A DNA stretch of 64,000 nt from Natrinema hispanicum. GTDB lineage: Archaea > Halobacteriota > Halobacteria > Halobacteriales > Natrialbaceae. The position numbers and the translations under genes were made by a program. The DNA lies in contig NZ_SHMP01000007.1 in NCBI RefSeq assembly GCF_004217335.1, positions 228,011 to 292,010 of the forward strand. Direction: 5' to 3'. The notes under the pieces were generated by a model that had not been told where the DNA came from, ran no database searches, and saw only the letters and a list, made by a program, of their open reading frames with translations. Of the stretch, positions 33,409 through 42,681 are shown one piece after another (the first letter of the stretch is position 1; every line of letters starts with the position of its first letter).

Positions 33409-35250
33409 CTACCAGTGGCCGAACAGTCGTTGGAATACAGTTCGATCACTCGGTCGTTCGGCAAGCAGCACTGAACTATCAATCTCGTTGACAATATCCA
33501 TGTGCAGTGAGTCACTCATCAGCCGCGAGATCACACCCTCCTCTGTTGCGCCGATAAGGATAAGCGAGTGATCTTCGGCCTGTCGACAGATTGCCCGTTC
33601 GACGTTGCCGGAATCGTCGACGACGAGGTCGGCGTCCTCGAGGTCGCGTTCTGTGGCCCACTCGGTGAGGAACTGTTCGCCGCGCTCGCGGTCGTCCGGG
33701 CTGGCGACGACGTGCTGGAGCGTGATCTCCGCGTCGGCGTGGTCGCGAAGCGTCCGCGCGACCTCGGCACTCAGATCCGAATCCGGACCGCCAGCGGTCG
33801 GGAGGAGGACACGCGAGGTGTCCAGATCCCGATCCTTGAGGATGAGGAAGTCACTGGGGAGGTTGCTGGTTAGTTCGTCGATCCGGCCTTCGGCACGACC
33901 CTCGCCCCACGGTCGGTCGTCACCCCAGCCGAGGACCACGAGGTCGGCGCGTTCGCGTTCCGCGGTGTGGAGGACGTCCTCGAACGAGCGGTGGGAGACG
34001 ACGGTCGACGTCTCGTAGCCGACGTCGTAGGATCGCGCCCGCTGTCGGACGGTTTCCATCCGCTGTTCGGATTCAGAGACGATCCGGTCGGTCTGTCCAG
34101 CCCCGTAACGCATCGAGGCGCGACCCGGCATCTGGACGATATGGACGGCGTGAACAGTCGCGTTCTCGTGGCCACTGGCGAGGGTACAGGCGAGATCGAC
34201 GATCGTCGACTCGGTTCGCGGATTCGCGATCGGGACGACCACGCGATAGTCACCGTTGCCAGTCCCGTGAGTTTCGGCAGTGTCGATCAACGGGACGTAC
34301 GACCGGCCTGCGCGGCTACCGAACAGCCACTCCCGAATCGAGAGCTGGCGATCGGCACCCTCAAACCGGGCTGACTCGAGACGGCGTTCGCTGGTCTGGA
34401 AGTAGTTGACGACGGTGACCAGCACGATGCCGCCGATGGTGTTTCCGAGCAAGACCGGCAGAACGAACTCGGTCACGCCGACGATGAGGGCGAGTTCGCC
34501 TGCCAGCACCATGTAGACCATCTCAGTAAAGGAGACGACGACGTGAAACAGATTACCAAGCGGAATCGCGAGGAAGGCCATGTAGACGACGACGAGCCGC
34601 GAGATGGTGTCTTGGGAGGCGTAGACGATCCAGACGACGCCAGCGACAATCAGGCCCGCGAACGCTGCCTTAGAGAACAGCGTCCACCACGGCGTCGCGA
34701 CGCCTTTTTGGGCCAATTCCATCGCTGCAGTGGCTGCTGGCTCGTCGAAAACCCCACCCCATGACAGCGCGATCGCACCGAGGGCACCGCCCGTGAAGTT
34801 GCCCGCGAGGACGATCAACCAGTGGCGCAGCAATGCTGGAATACTCGCGAGCCGTTCTAAGGTCAACGCAACCGGCGGCAGCGTGTTCTCGGTGTAGAGC
34901 TGGTAGCCACCGATGATGATATAAATAAAGCCAAGCGGGTACAGGAGTTTGCTTAAGATCGGATGGCCGTCGGTCGACGCTGTCAGAGACGCATACAGTA
35001 AGAACGTGATCGTGATCGCGAAGCCGGCGGCTAGAGCGCTGAAGAACAGTTCGCGACTCCCGGAGGTAACCTCCTCGTCGGCTGCGGCGACGATTCGCTG
35101 GAAGATCTCGTCCGACGAGAAACGATCGCGAACAACTGCACCGACTGCCGGTGCGCCGCTTCGTGACCGCTCAACTGCTTCACGGACCTGTTCTTGTTCG
35201 GGGGGATCGCGGTCAGGTTGTGTCTGATCAGGTGGGCTGGCATTGCTCAT
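33409..35250 (-). CDS. FNT-family transporter fused to tandem universal stress domains
   Basis: A 613-residue protein. The first 50 residues are acidic and polar. Residues about 62-305 form six hydrophobic helices like formate/nitrite transporters (LAGNFTGGALGAIAL, GNLFHVVVSF and LGNTIGGIVLVTVVNYF, which are FNT signature regions). The remaining 270 residues hold two USP-like domains (VVVPIANPRTESTIVDLA, RVLLPTAGGPDSDLSAEVA). The fusion suggests channel activity regulated by a nucleotide-binding stress domain. The substrate (formate, nitrite or a similar anion) is not determined. Confidence 0.85.
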   Translation of the reverse strand: MSNASPPDQTQPDRDPPEQEQVREAVERSRSGAPAVGAVVRDRFSSDEIFQRIVAAADEEVTSGSRELFFSALAAGFAITITFLLYASLTASTDGHPILSKLLYPLGFIYIIIGGYQLYTENTLPPVALTLERLASIPALLRHWLIVLAGNFTGGALGAIALSWGGVFDEPAATAAMELAQKGVATPWWTLFSKAAFAGLIVAGVVWIVYASQDTISRLVVVYMAFLAIPLGNLFHVVVSFTEMVYMVLAGELALIVGVTEFVLPVLLGNTIGGIVLVTVVNYFQTSERRLESARFEGADRQLSIREWLFGSRAGRSYVPLIDTAETHGTGNGDYRVVVPIANPRTESTIVDLACTLASGHENATVHAVHIVQMPGRASMRYGAGQTDRIVSESEQRMETVRQRARSYDVGYETSTVVSHRSFEDVLHTAERERADLVVLGWGDDRPWGEGRAEGRIDELTSNLPSDFLILKDRDLDTSRVLLPTAGGPDSDLSAEVARTLRDHADAEITLQHVVASPDDRERGEQFLTEWATERDLEDADLVVDDSGNVERAICRQAEDHSLILIGATEEGVISRLMSDSLHMDIVNEIDSSVLLAERPSDRTVFQRLFGHW

Positions 35251-35409
35251 TATCAGTTACGCGCCCCTAGAGGAACTAACCGTTTAGCATCTGCCATCGT
35301 GACACCTCCTCGATCAGGAACGTTATTGGCCGGTATATCGAGTCCGACAGTTATTGAGCGAATTGTATGGATGGTGATGAATTTAGTTCAGGACTCTCTA
35401 TGGCCAGAG

Positions 35410-35580
35410 AGCGTTGTCTGAGACCGTTTTCTCGGTGATTAAGCGCACGCTCGGCGATGCCGTGCGTGCGCGAAGCTGGTATCGAGAGTTCCGTGAAATC
35501 GTCCTGATGTGTGCCGTCTATAACATCAAGCGTGCCGTGATCTAGGTAAATCCAATGCCGTATGGCGATTCACCACAGCC
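35410..35580 (+). mobile_element. 3' fragment of an IS5-type element
   Basis: Matches the end of the transposase gene at 14706-15536 (VRARSWYREFREI, VYNIKRAV, then TAG) and the same right end (CGTATGGCGATTCACCACAGCC against CGTATGGCGATTCAACACAGCC). The 5' part is missing, so this is a solo fragment that marks an older insertion. The gap 35251-35682 holds nothing else recognised. Confidence 0.75.
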
Positions 35581-35682
35581 AATAATTCTGGAAGATGGGG
35601 CAAAATCATTATTGGAATTCAATACGAGTAGTCAGAATGTCTATTCATGGTGCGGCCAACGCAGCAGCGCGAGCGTGACCAG

Positions 35683-36612
35683 ATGTCGGTAACGGAAGCC
35701 GACGAAAATGAGAGTGAAGAGCAGACGTGCCCTGAATGCGATTCAGGCGCTCTCGTTGCTAGCAACGATAGTAACGAAATCATTTGTGAGGAGTGCGGCC
35801 TCGTTATCGAAGAGCAAAATATCGACCACGGGCCAGAATGGCGCGCGTTCAATCATGCCGAACGGCAGAACAAAAGCCGGGTTGGTGCACCCACAACCCA
35901 GACGATGCACGACAAAGGGTTGACCACCCAGATCGACTGGAAAAACAAGGACGCACACGGAAGATCGATCTCCTCAAAGAAGCGGAATCAGTTGAATCGA
36001 CTGCGCAAATGGCAAGAACGGATTCGAACCAAGGATGCAGGTGAACGAAACCTCCAGTTTGCGCTTTCGGAAATCGATCGCATGGCGTCGTCACTCGGTG
36101 TCCCCCGTTCTGTTCGAGAGGTCTCATCAGTGATCTACCGACAAGCGCTCAGCAATGACTTGATTCGTGGACGGTCTATCGAGGGCGTCGCCACGAGCTG
36201 TCTCTACGCTGGCTGTCGCCAAGAGGGGATTCCGCGGAGTCTTGAAGAAGTGACTGAGGTCTCTCGCGTTGGGAAGAAGGAAATCGGCCGCACATATCGC
36301 TATATTGCCAAGGAACTTTCCCTCGAGATGAAACCAGCCGACCCTAAAGAGTACGTCCCACGGTTTTGTTCTGACCTCGAGGCAAGTGAAGAAGTGAAGA
36401 TGAAGGCGATCGAAATTATCGATGAGTCTGCTGAACAGGGTCTGCTTTCAGGGAAGTCGCCAACGGGATTTGCGGCAGCAGCCATTTATGCGGCATCACT
36501 CCTCTGTAACGAGAAAAAGACCCAAAGGGAAGTTGCTGAGGTTGCACAGGTGACTGAGGTTACCATTCGGAATCGGTATCAAGAACAGATCGAAGCGATG
36601 GGTCTCAACTGA
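35683..36612 (+). CDS. tfb: Transcription initiation factor TFB
   Basis: Recruits RNA polymerase to promoters together with TBP. From the ATG at 35683 it has 309 residues (an upstream start at 35647 adds 12). An N-terminal zinc ribbon is visible ([14 protein letters not shown]), then the B-finger/linker region ([12 protein letters not shown]), then two cyclin-like repeats (about 120-205 and 215-305), each with [13 protein letters not shown] or [13 protein letters not shown] style helices. Haloarchaea have several TFBs with different promoter sets. This one sits in an accessory region and may drive element-specific or stress genes. Confidence 0.93.
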   Translation: MSVTEADENESEEQTCPECDSGALVASNDSNEIICEECGLVIEEQNIDHGPEWRAFNHAERQNKSRVGAPTTQTMHDKGLTTQIDWKNKDAHGRSISSKKRNQLNRLRKWQERIRTKDAGERNLQFALSEIDRMASSLGVPRSVREVSSVIYRQALSNDLIRGRSIEGVATSCLYAGCRQEGIPRSLEEVTEVSRVGKKEIGRTYRYIAKELSLEMKPADPKEYVPRFCSDLEASEEVKMKAIEIIDESAEQGLLSGKSPTGFAAAAIYAASLLCNEKKTQREVAEVAQVTEVTIRNRYQEQIEAMGLN

Positions 36613-36672
36613 CACTGAGGCTGAGGACGAAATACACCACTGCTACGAAACGACTGACTGCTGCCAGACCGG

Positions 36673-37227
36673 CTACTCGTTGGCCGCGAGCTCGTCAAGA
36701 ACACGGTCACCGAACGCAACCACGAGTAATGCGCCGACCAGATCGAAGACAATGTCCAAGAACGTGTCTTTCCGGCCGTACGTGACGAGTATCGGCTCGA
36801 GATCCAGGCGTTTCGCCGTTGCGTGAATAGCATACTCGATGGTTTCCCAGACAAGCCCGAAACTAATGACGGCGGCAACGACTCGTGGGCCAGGATCGCG
36901 CCCCTTCCTGCGACTGACCACATAGACGATTCCGGCCAGAATCGACGAGGAATGTGCGTGTGTAAGGTGATCCCACCACCAGACGTCGTCATAGGGACCG
37001 AGCATGCCGACAGCATGAGTAACCATCGCGGTGTTCACGTAAGCTCGCTGCCACGGCTGGAGTTTAACACCATACGCACGCGTGACGACCGTGGGAAGGT
37101 ATGTGCCGATTGCCGCAACGACGGCATTGACGACCGCGCCTGGATCCCGGCGTCGGAGTCCGACGAGGAACACCGTGAGCAGCGTATATCTGGCCTCACG
37201 ACCCACTCCCTGTTCAGTTGCCGACAT
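36673..37227 (-). CDS. YjdF/DUF2238-like membrane protein
   Basis: A 184-residue protein with about five hydrophobic helices. Conserved-looking residues WWWDHLTHAHSSSILAG, LVWETIEYAIH and YGRKDTFLDIVFDLVGA resemble the YjdF/DUF2238 family, where His, Asp and Glu residues lie near the membrane. No enzyme activity is established. It is convergent with tfb, leaving 60 bp between them. The N-terminal 25 residues are soluble and basic. Confidence 0.68.
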   Translation of the reverse strand: MSATEQGVGREARYTLLTVFLVGLRRRDPGAVVNAVVAAIGTYLPTVVTRAYGVKLQPWQRAYVNTAMVTHAVGMLGPYDDVWWWDHLTHAHSSSILAGIVYVVSRRKGRDPGPRVVAAVISFGLVWETIEYAIHATAKRLDLEPILVTYGRKDTFLDIVFDLVGALLVVAFGDRVLDELAANE

Positions 37228-37732
37228 CTTCTGTATACAATAGACTGACTACTCGGGCCACATAGCAATATCGTCCCGAATACGGGCCCAGACATCTCGG
37301 ACAGTCCCCACTGGTACTCGTTTGTCGTCCTTGGATACAGTCCATGGCTCTCGATGCATGTTGACGACGGTCTGGCACTGGTTTTATCGGGGATAATGCG
37401 TGAGCCTGCTTGCGATTACCGTAGTTCGATACTGAGGAAGAGCCGCTAGTGAGGACTCCTAGTTTTAAGTGACATCCATGACTATCAGTGAGGCAAGAAG
37501 ATAGGAGAATATACCCACCGCTCATCGATGTGGGTTGCAGGAGAACGGGGGCGTCAATTCGCCCCCTGGTTGGCTACCTACTCCTGCGACCCGGATCGAT
37601 ATAAAAGTTTGCCTCTCGAGGAGCTGTGGCTCTGTCCAGCACGGCGTCTCGTCTCCTTCGAGAGTCGTCTCTCTCCCCAGCAGCAGCGCGCCTCGACCGA
37701 CAACCAGCAGCACACGACCACAACGACCCTCC
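37228..37732. other. Gene-less stretch with large stem-loop upstream of the coiled-coil gene
   Basis: No gene is supported. A nested stem-loop lies at 37532-37592 (outer stem 11 of 12 bp, inner stem GGGGGCG with CGCCCCC), followed directly by a TATA-like GATATAAAAG at 37599-37608. About 125 bases then separate this box from the next ATG at 37733, an unusually long leader for this class. Confidence 0.55.
37532..37608 (+). promoter_or_regulatory. Nested stem-loop with TATA box
   Basis: The outer arms GGGTTGCAGGAG (37532-37543) and CTCCTGCGACCC (37581-37592) pair with one mismatch. The inner arms pair perfectly around TCAATT. Because the TATA-like box immediately follows, the inverted repeat lies just upstream of the promoter and may be a regulator binding site or a replication-associated structure. 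Confidence 0.5.
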
Positions 37733-38632
37733 ATGACAATTGGAAAAGATCCGGACGCAGTTGACGCAGAAACGCCCACTGATCATGACGTTGCCGCCGC
37801 TCTTGGCTTCGACAGCGTCGATACGCACACCAGCACAGACCTGACGGCCCACGACGGTGATGATGAACTCCCGAGTCGCGCAGAGATGTGGGCCATCATC
37901 CAAGAGCAGTCACAGACGATCGACCGCCTCGAGGAGCGTGTTGACGAACTCCAGCAGGAACAAAACCGCGCCGATCGCAACCGAAAGGAGATCGCCGGTC
38001 AACTCCACGAGATCACCGAGTCGGTTGCCGAAACCGACGAGACGGCTGACCATGCAAAGGAAATCGCGAAGACTGCAAATGCGAACGCAGAGCAGGCCAA
38101 GTCGATTGCCGAGACTGGTGAGACTGCGTTCGATCGCGAGGATCCAGAGGAACTGCCAGGTGGCATCGAGCCCTCGAGCAGTCCGCTGGATTTCCTTGCG
38201 AACTGCCGCCAGCACCGCGTCAAAAAACACCTCGTCGACCAGGGGACGCCGCGGAAGAACCGATTCCGGGCACTCCTTGTGATGAAGCGCTGGAACGAGT
38301 TCGCAACCAAGCGTACGAACGGAAGCAGCATTTTCTGGACGCGAGACGATGTCCGGGATGCGCTCACTGCAATCCTCGGAAAGCGCCCCCACGCACAGAC
38401 ACTCAAACGCGTGTGGGACGAGATGGTCGCGCTCGGAAGTTCGGACATCGATGTCACCGAGCGTCGTGTTTCTGCGAAACAGACGCCGACGGAGATCATC
38501 GCGATGGACATCGAGACTGCTGAGGGACTGCTCGAGGCCCGCTATCACCATCTCGAATTGCTCGACTCGGATGGACAGGTCACTGGTGGCGTCACACCCG
38601 TTGTGACCCGAACCAGCATGGTGGGGGTGTGA
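37733..38632 (+). CDS. Plasmid-type coiled-coil protein with C-terminal winged helix
   Basis: A 299-residue protein of unknown function. Residues about 40-130 form a long coiled coil rich in Glu, Gln and Ala (EQSQTIDRLEERVDELQQEQ and repeated AKEIAKTANANAEQAKSI). The C-terminal half (about 150-290) looks like a globular DNA-binding domain with RFRALLVMKRWNEFATKR and DVRDALTAILGKRPHAQTLK. Similar haloarchaeal plasmid proteins sit near replication or partition genes, so a role in plasmid maintenance is plausible. The ATG at 37733 is preceded by a long leader with a strong stem-loop. Confidence 0.55.
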   Translation: MTIGKDPDAVDAETPTDHDVAAALGFDSVDTHTSTDLTAHDGDDELPSRAEMWAIIQEQSQTIDRLEERVDELQQEQNRADRNRKEIAGQLHEITESVAETDETADHAKEIAKTANANAEQAKSIAETGETAFDREDPEELPGGIEPSSSPLDFLANCRQHRVKKHLVDQGTPRKNRFRALLVMKRWNEFATKRTNGSSIFWTRDDVRDALTAILGKRPHAQTLKRVWDEMVALGSSDIDVTERRVSAKQTPTEIIAMDIETAEGLLEARYHHLELLDSDGQVTGGVTPVVTRTSMVGV

Positions 38633-39189
38633 GAGAACGGCTGAATCCATCCCGAGAGGGAGAATCTCTCTGACGAGCAAACGAACGGATTTGGTCGTCG
38701 TCTTCGTTTGACGACGTCGCCGCTATCGCTAGCTGCAGGTGTAGGAGAAGACCCTCCCTTTCAGAGACAGTGTTTGTCCCTCTAACGCTCATTCTGCAGT
38801 GATAGCTATGATCGCACTCACAACGGGTGTGATCATGACCGCTCAGTTGTGGTCTGCACGCGATTGTCCCTTCTCGGGGTGGATGTCAATGACCTCGTGG
38901 ACTGGTATGATGATACCCCATTCAACAGACCACAATGAACTATTGTGTAGTATTGTGTCAAACCATAAAGACTGATATGGCTGTGATACAGACAGTGACT
39001 TGGGCGTGAGGATAGGCGGTGGGGAGATAGCGCTCACGCTCAGTCAGAGGCACAACTCAGACACACGGACCGTGTCGAATACTCGTCTCTACACGAGCCA
39101 TCTGGGACAAACAGTACAACCTGGAAAGGGTAGCGTTCGGTGGCTCCGTCGGTACCCTGTCTTGAGAAGTGATTTTTCGTTCGATTGTG
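38633..39189. other. Gene-less stretch
   Basis: No open frame with coding character was found. One imperfect inverted repeat (ATGATCGCAC with GTGTGATCAT, 9 of 10 bp) lies near 38807-38835. Sequence composition is mixed. The stretch may hold regulatory DNA for the flanking genes or decayed genes. Confidence 0.4.
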
Positions 39190-39459
39190 TTACTCAACGA
39201 GCTCTGGCTCCTCTTTGACCGTGATTTCTGGTCCGTTGTCGAATTCGACAATAACCGTATAGCCATTGTATTGGAACTTGATCCGGCCAGATTGGGTCGT
39301 CCCGTTCTGACGTCCCGACGTAAAGAGATCGTCGAGCGCATCTGGATCGACCGCATCATACAATGGGGGAAGTTCCAGTGGATCCGTGTGTTCTCTTTTA
39401 GCAACGCAATCAACTATCTGCAAAGAAATATTACTCTCTTCCCCAAGACTTCTTTCCAT
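39190..39459 (-). CDS. HalOD1 output-domain protein
   Basis: An 89-residue protein that is almost entirely one HalOD1 domain: SLQIVDCVAKREHTDP, LPPLYDAVDPDALDDLF, then IKFQYNGYTVIVEFDNG and ITVKEE. This domain is a haloarchaeal output module often found alone or fused to response-regulator receivers. Its molecular action is unknown. The gene is alone, about 1.3 kb before the histidine kinase, so a functional link is possible but not shown. Confidence 0.82.
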   Translation of the reverse strand: MERSLGEESNISLQIVDCVAKREHTDPLELPPLYDAVDPDALDDLFTSGRQNGTTQSGRIKFQYNGYTVIVEFDNGPEITVKEEPELVE

Positions 39460-40779
39460 AGTGGTGGATAGACCTTTCGAGCACTAATATGTGACGCCAA
39501 ATATACCAATTTCTATGATATCGTGGAGAACTTATTACTGGCTAAGCTGGAGAAATAGAGATCCGAAAGCGGTGTTGTGCACCAAACTTGAACAGCGCTG
39601 GTCATGACGAGGCACTGCATGACATACTCAGACTCACCGCTATGGAATTCCGGAAGGCGGATATCGAGCTCGCTTTTGACTTGAAGCGAATCCAGGTCCT
39701 CTCCCACTTGGACTGGGAAATAGTGTCGGCGATGGGGATGGGGGGTAGTGCCTCCGTCAACATGGGGGAGTTGGAGGCAATTGATTGTTATTGGTGATCA
39801 TTATTAACTATTTACATTCTGGTAACTTATTCGACAGATTCATACGAGACATATCCTAAGAGCACACGTGGGGAGGGACAGTGTGGCTCTAATCGATCTC
39901 CAGACAGGGAATGCAGTCGATTCGAGACACACGGCTCCTCGCCGCAACTGGGATTGCTCCACCACTGTCTGGTGCCATCAGGATCTCAGATCACCTACCA
40001 CTGACACACCACCTGGGACATGAGTGTGCCAACGTCGGCCTCTGGCCGGCGTTTCTGCAAGATTCGGAAGTTGATATCTGAAGCCACGGCTAATGGCGAT
40101 GATAGCACTGACCGACCGACCGACCGACTGACAAGGGGTTTCCCTGGTCGCAGTCGCATTGACCGAGTTCTCAGTTCCTACGAACAGGCTGATCTCGAGT
40201 TGTCGAACACGCTTAGCAACTGGCCGACGATCGTCACCTCACACATGATGTTGAGTCCGCCGAGATTGTCGACGTCCTTGAGAGTGGGAAGACAGCCCAG
40301 AAGACAGCAGGAGGCAAGTCGGCTATTCATATCTCTCGGAGAATATGTAGTCAACCGTCTTAGTACAGTTAGGGAATAAGTTGATAACTCTATGGGACAT
40401 ATGACGGGTTGGCGCGGACAAGGTGGGTCAACCTACACTCCTGTATCGTTGCCCCTTCCTCGATCACAAGTCAGGGGGAACACTTGTCCACGCCAGCCGA
40501 GATCGGCACGTCCCACAAGATCCACAACTGGTTTCGTCTCCGATCTCTGGCTTTTGAGTTCCATCCGAACTTTGAAAAACTCATGTTGGTCTCTGTCCAG
40601 TATTTTTGCAGGGTACAAGAACTGTATAGAAGGGTGTAATCAATATGCGTGCTGTTTGTGCGTTCCATAATAATACATAATAGAAACATTATTCTTGTTT
40701 CGGTACAGTAACTTGACACTCGGACTACAAGGCCTAGCGATTCAGAATTCGTATAAGGAAACGATAGCTATCCCGGAAT
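39460..40779. other. Long low-coding stretch
   Basis: About 1.3 kb without a convincing gene. It contains the dispersed repeat at 39927-40039, where one frame reads like decayed protein, and a short tandem run of GACC units near 40109-40130. Short open frames (for example 39588-39797) lack coding signs. The stretch looks like pseudogene debris. Confidence 0.45.
39927..40039. repeat. Dispersed repeat, copy 2 (decayed coding sequence?)
   Basis: Similar to 10497-10606. Here the plus frame reads DTRLLAATGIAPPLSGAI then HHLGHECANVG without a stop, so this may be a fragment of a lost gene. It ends in divergence on both sides. Confidence 0.45.
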
Positions 40780-41877
40780 ATGGATCAACGCCAGATGAGG
40801 GAGCAGTCGCCGTTTCTCCTCATGGCGTTCGGGGCGATACTGTTTCTGATTGCAGGTGTTCACTATGCACATGAAATTCTTGTATTGAATACTCTAATCG
40901 GGCCACTGGTTGCGCTTTTGTTGGATGGGGTGCCTGCACTTGGACTCATCTATGCGGGATACTGTCTCTCTCAAATCGAGTTCACACTCAAAAGTCGATG
41001 GATCGTCGTTAGTTGGTCTCTCATAGGAGGCGTCGTGTTTCTGATCGCAATGGGAACAACAGTTCTTGTACGACTGTTCGAAGGACGTCCTATCGCCGAA
41101 CCTGTCTTTCCACTTCTGATTGCAGTTGAGGCAGGAGCGATTGCAGGAATGATCGCCGGCTATTACAACGCTCGAGCACATGCCGACGCTCGGCGCGCTG
41201 AAAAGGTTAGTGATACACTGGTGTTTGTCAATGATCTCATCCGTCACGATCTCCGTAATGATCTAACTGTGATCCAAGGCTATACTGAACTCATCAGCCA
41301 TCAGCAAACCCCTGCAACTGCTGAGACAGAAAGTGATAATCTCGAGGTGATTTCTGAGAAAACCGGGGAAGCGCTTACACGAATTGAAGCTACTCGTGCA
41401 ATCATTGACTCACTAATCGGTGAAACCGATCTTGAGCCAGTTAATCTTGCTGCGGTTATTGCTGAACTGGCTTCTCAAGTTGAGACCTCGTCCAGTGCTG
41501 CTGTAACAACTCATCTTCCAGACCAAGCACTCGTCACTGCAAACGCCAGTCTTCGGTCGGTTGTAGACAACCTACTTGAGAACGCTGTCGAACACAACGA
41601 TCGGGATGATTCTCTGATCGAAGTCATGGTGAAGGCTGACGTGGATACTGTCAGGATGACTGTCAGCGACAACGGGCCAGGTATTTCTGACAAACAGAAA
41701 GAAACACTGTTCAATACGAACGGAACGGAGACAGACAGGGGCGGAGGTCTCTCTTTGGTATGGACGCTAGTTGAATCGTATGGCGGTAATATTCGAGTTG
41801 AAGATAATGAGCCGTGTGGTTCAACATTCGTTGTGGAACTTCCACGCGCAGATGTACAGGAAGAAATATCGGAATGA
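40780..41877 (+). CDS. Membrane sensor histidine kinase
   Basis: Phosphorylates itself and then a response regulator. A 365-residue protein with about four hydrophobic helices (residues 10-125, haloarchaeal membrane sensor type) and a short linker. The dimerisation domain has the phospho-acceptor His156 (NDLIRHDLRNDLTVI). The ATPase domain shows the N box (DNLLENAVEHN), G1 (SDNGPGIS) and G2-like (GGGLSLVWTLVESYGG) motifs. No response regulator gene is next to it, so its partner is elsewhere. The gene is A+T-richer than the surrounding plasmid genes, which suggests a separate origin. Confidence 0.88.
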   Translation: MDQRQMREQSPFLLMAFGAILFLIAGVHYAHEILVLNTLIGPLVALLLDGVPALGLIYAGYCLSQIEFTLKSRWIVVSWSLIGGVVFLIAMGTTVLVRLFEGRPIAEPVFPLLIAVEAGAIAGMIAGYYNARAHADARRAEKVSDTLVFVNDLIRHDLRNDLTVIQGYTELISHQQTPATAETESDNLEVISEKTGEALTRIEATRAIIDSLIGETDLEPVNLAAVIAELASQVETSSSAAVTTHLPDQALVTANASLRSVVDNLLENAVEHNDRDDSLIEVMVKADVDTVRMTVSDNGPGISDKQKETLFNTNGTETDRGGGLSLVWTLVESYGGNIRVEDNEPCGSTFVVELPRADVQEEISE

Positions 41878-42102
41878 TAATTAATTCGAGATACGCGTCC
41901 TCTGGTTGAAACTGGGATTGTGACTCTACTGGCAAGTCCAGCTCAATCTTCGACCGACACTGCATGGGATATTCCAGATTAGAGATACTGATTTGGCAAT
42001 TGACTATTTCTGAGTTGCACCAAGTTAGACGATAAATTGGTATGCGTAGTAACGTTCTCTGTAAAATATATTTGGGTAAACTATTATTATAGGAAATTAC
42101 CT

Positions 42103-42681
42103 ATGGCTAAGCATAATCTGATAATGGAAAACAAGAACCCATCTCTCCCGTCGATCGTTGACCGTCTGAATGCCGGAGTCACACTGCACGAACCAGAGAC
42201 AGGTGTGATGCGAGAAGGACAAACAGGCTGCGAAAACCATCGAACAGCAACGTGGCCAGCAGGCCTTCCACGTGAACATTCGCGCGTGCTTGCTGCCTCG
42301 AGCGAGCAAGACGAGGCTGAGGCCCGTGCTCGTGGCGTCGCGGGGATGTTCAGGAAGTACTACAACGCGATCACTGAACAGGGCCTTGACGACAACCCTG
42401 TTTGGCATCGGCGAGAGCGCAAACATGCCACGCAGCTTCGACAGTTCGTTGAGCGAATGTGTGACCGCGAGTGGATCGACCGGCACATGATTATGACCGT
42501 CGACGAACTCGCCGGCGTCGCACACATCCCCAATGCAGAGATTGAGACGCCGAATATCGACTGGCGATATACCCGACGTGGTGACCGCGCCCCTGCCGAT
42601 CTAGGCCAATACGAACAGTCCACCGGTAGCAGCGCTTCCACCGAACACAACGTTACTAACAGAGGACACGATGGTGTTTGA
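42103..42681 (+). CDS. C-terminal part of a DNA-transfer operon protein (probably truncated)
   Basis: A 192-residue protein from the ATG at 42103. Its last third (HMIMTVDELAGVAHIPNAEI, NIDWRYTRRGDRAPAD) resembles the C-terminal end of a larger protein that precedes the TraG-like ATPase in haloarchaeal plasmids, so the N-terminal part has probably been lost. The new N-terminus is of unclear origin. It overlaps the next gene by 11 bases, showing translational coupling. The gap 41878-42102 upstream has no recognisable start for a longer form. Confidence 0.5.
   Translation: MAKHNLIMENKNPSLPSIVDRLNAGVTLHEPETGVMREGQTGCENHRTATWPAGLPREHSRVLAASSEQDEAEARARGVAGMFRKYYNAITEQGLDDNPVWHRRERKHATQLRQFVERMCDREWIDRHMIMTVDELAGVAHIPNAEIETPNIDWRYTRRGDRAPADLGQYEQSTGSSASTEHNVTNRGHDGV

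Noticed and set aside
39588..39797. 69-codon plus-strand frame
   Set aside because: An opposite frame of similar length overlaps it, neither shows a domain or promoter, and the region looks decayed.
40109..40130. GACC tandem run as a regulatory repeat
   Set aside because: Short simple-sequence run in a decayed region with no nearby gene start.
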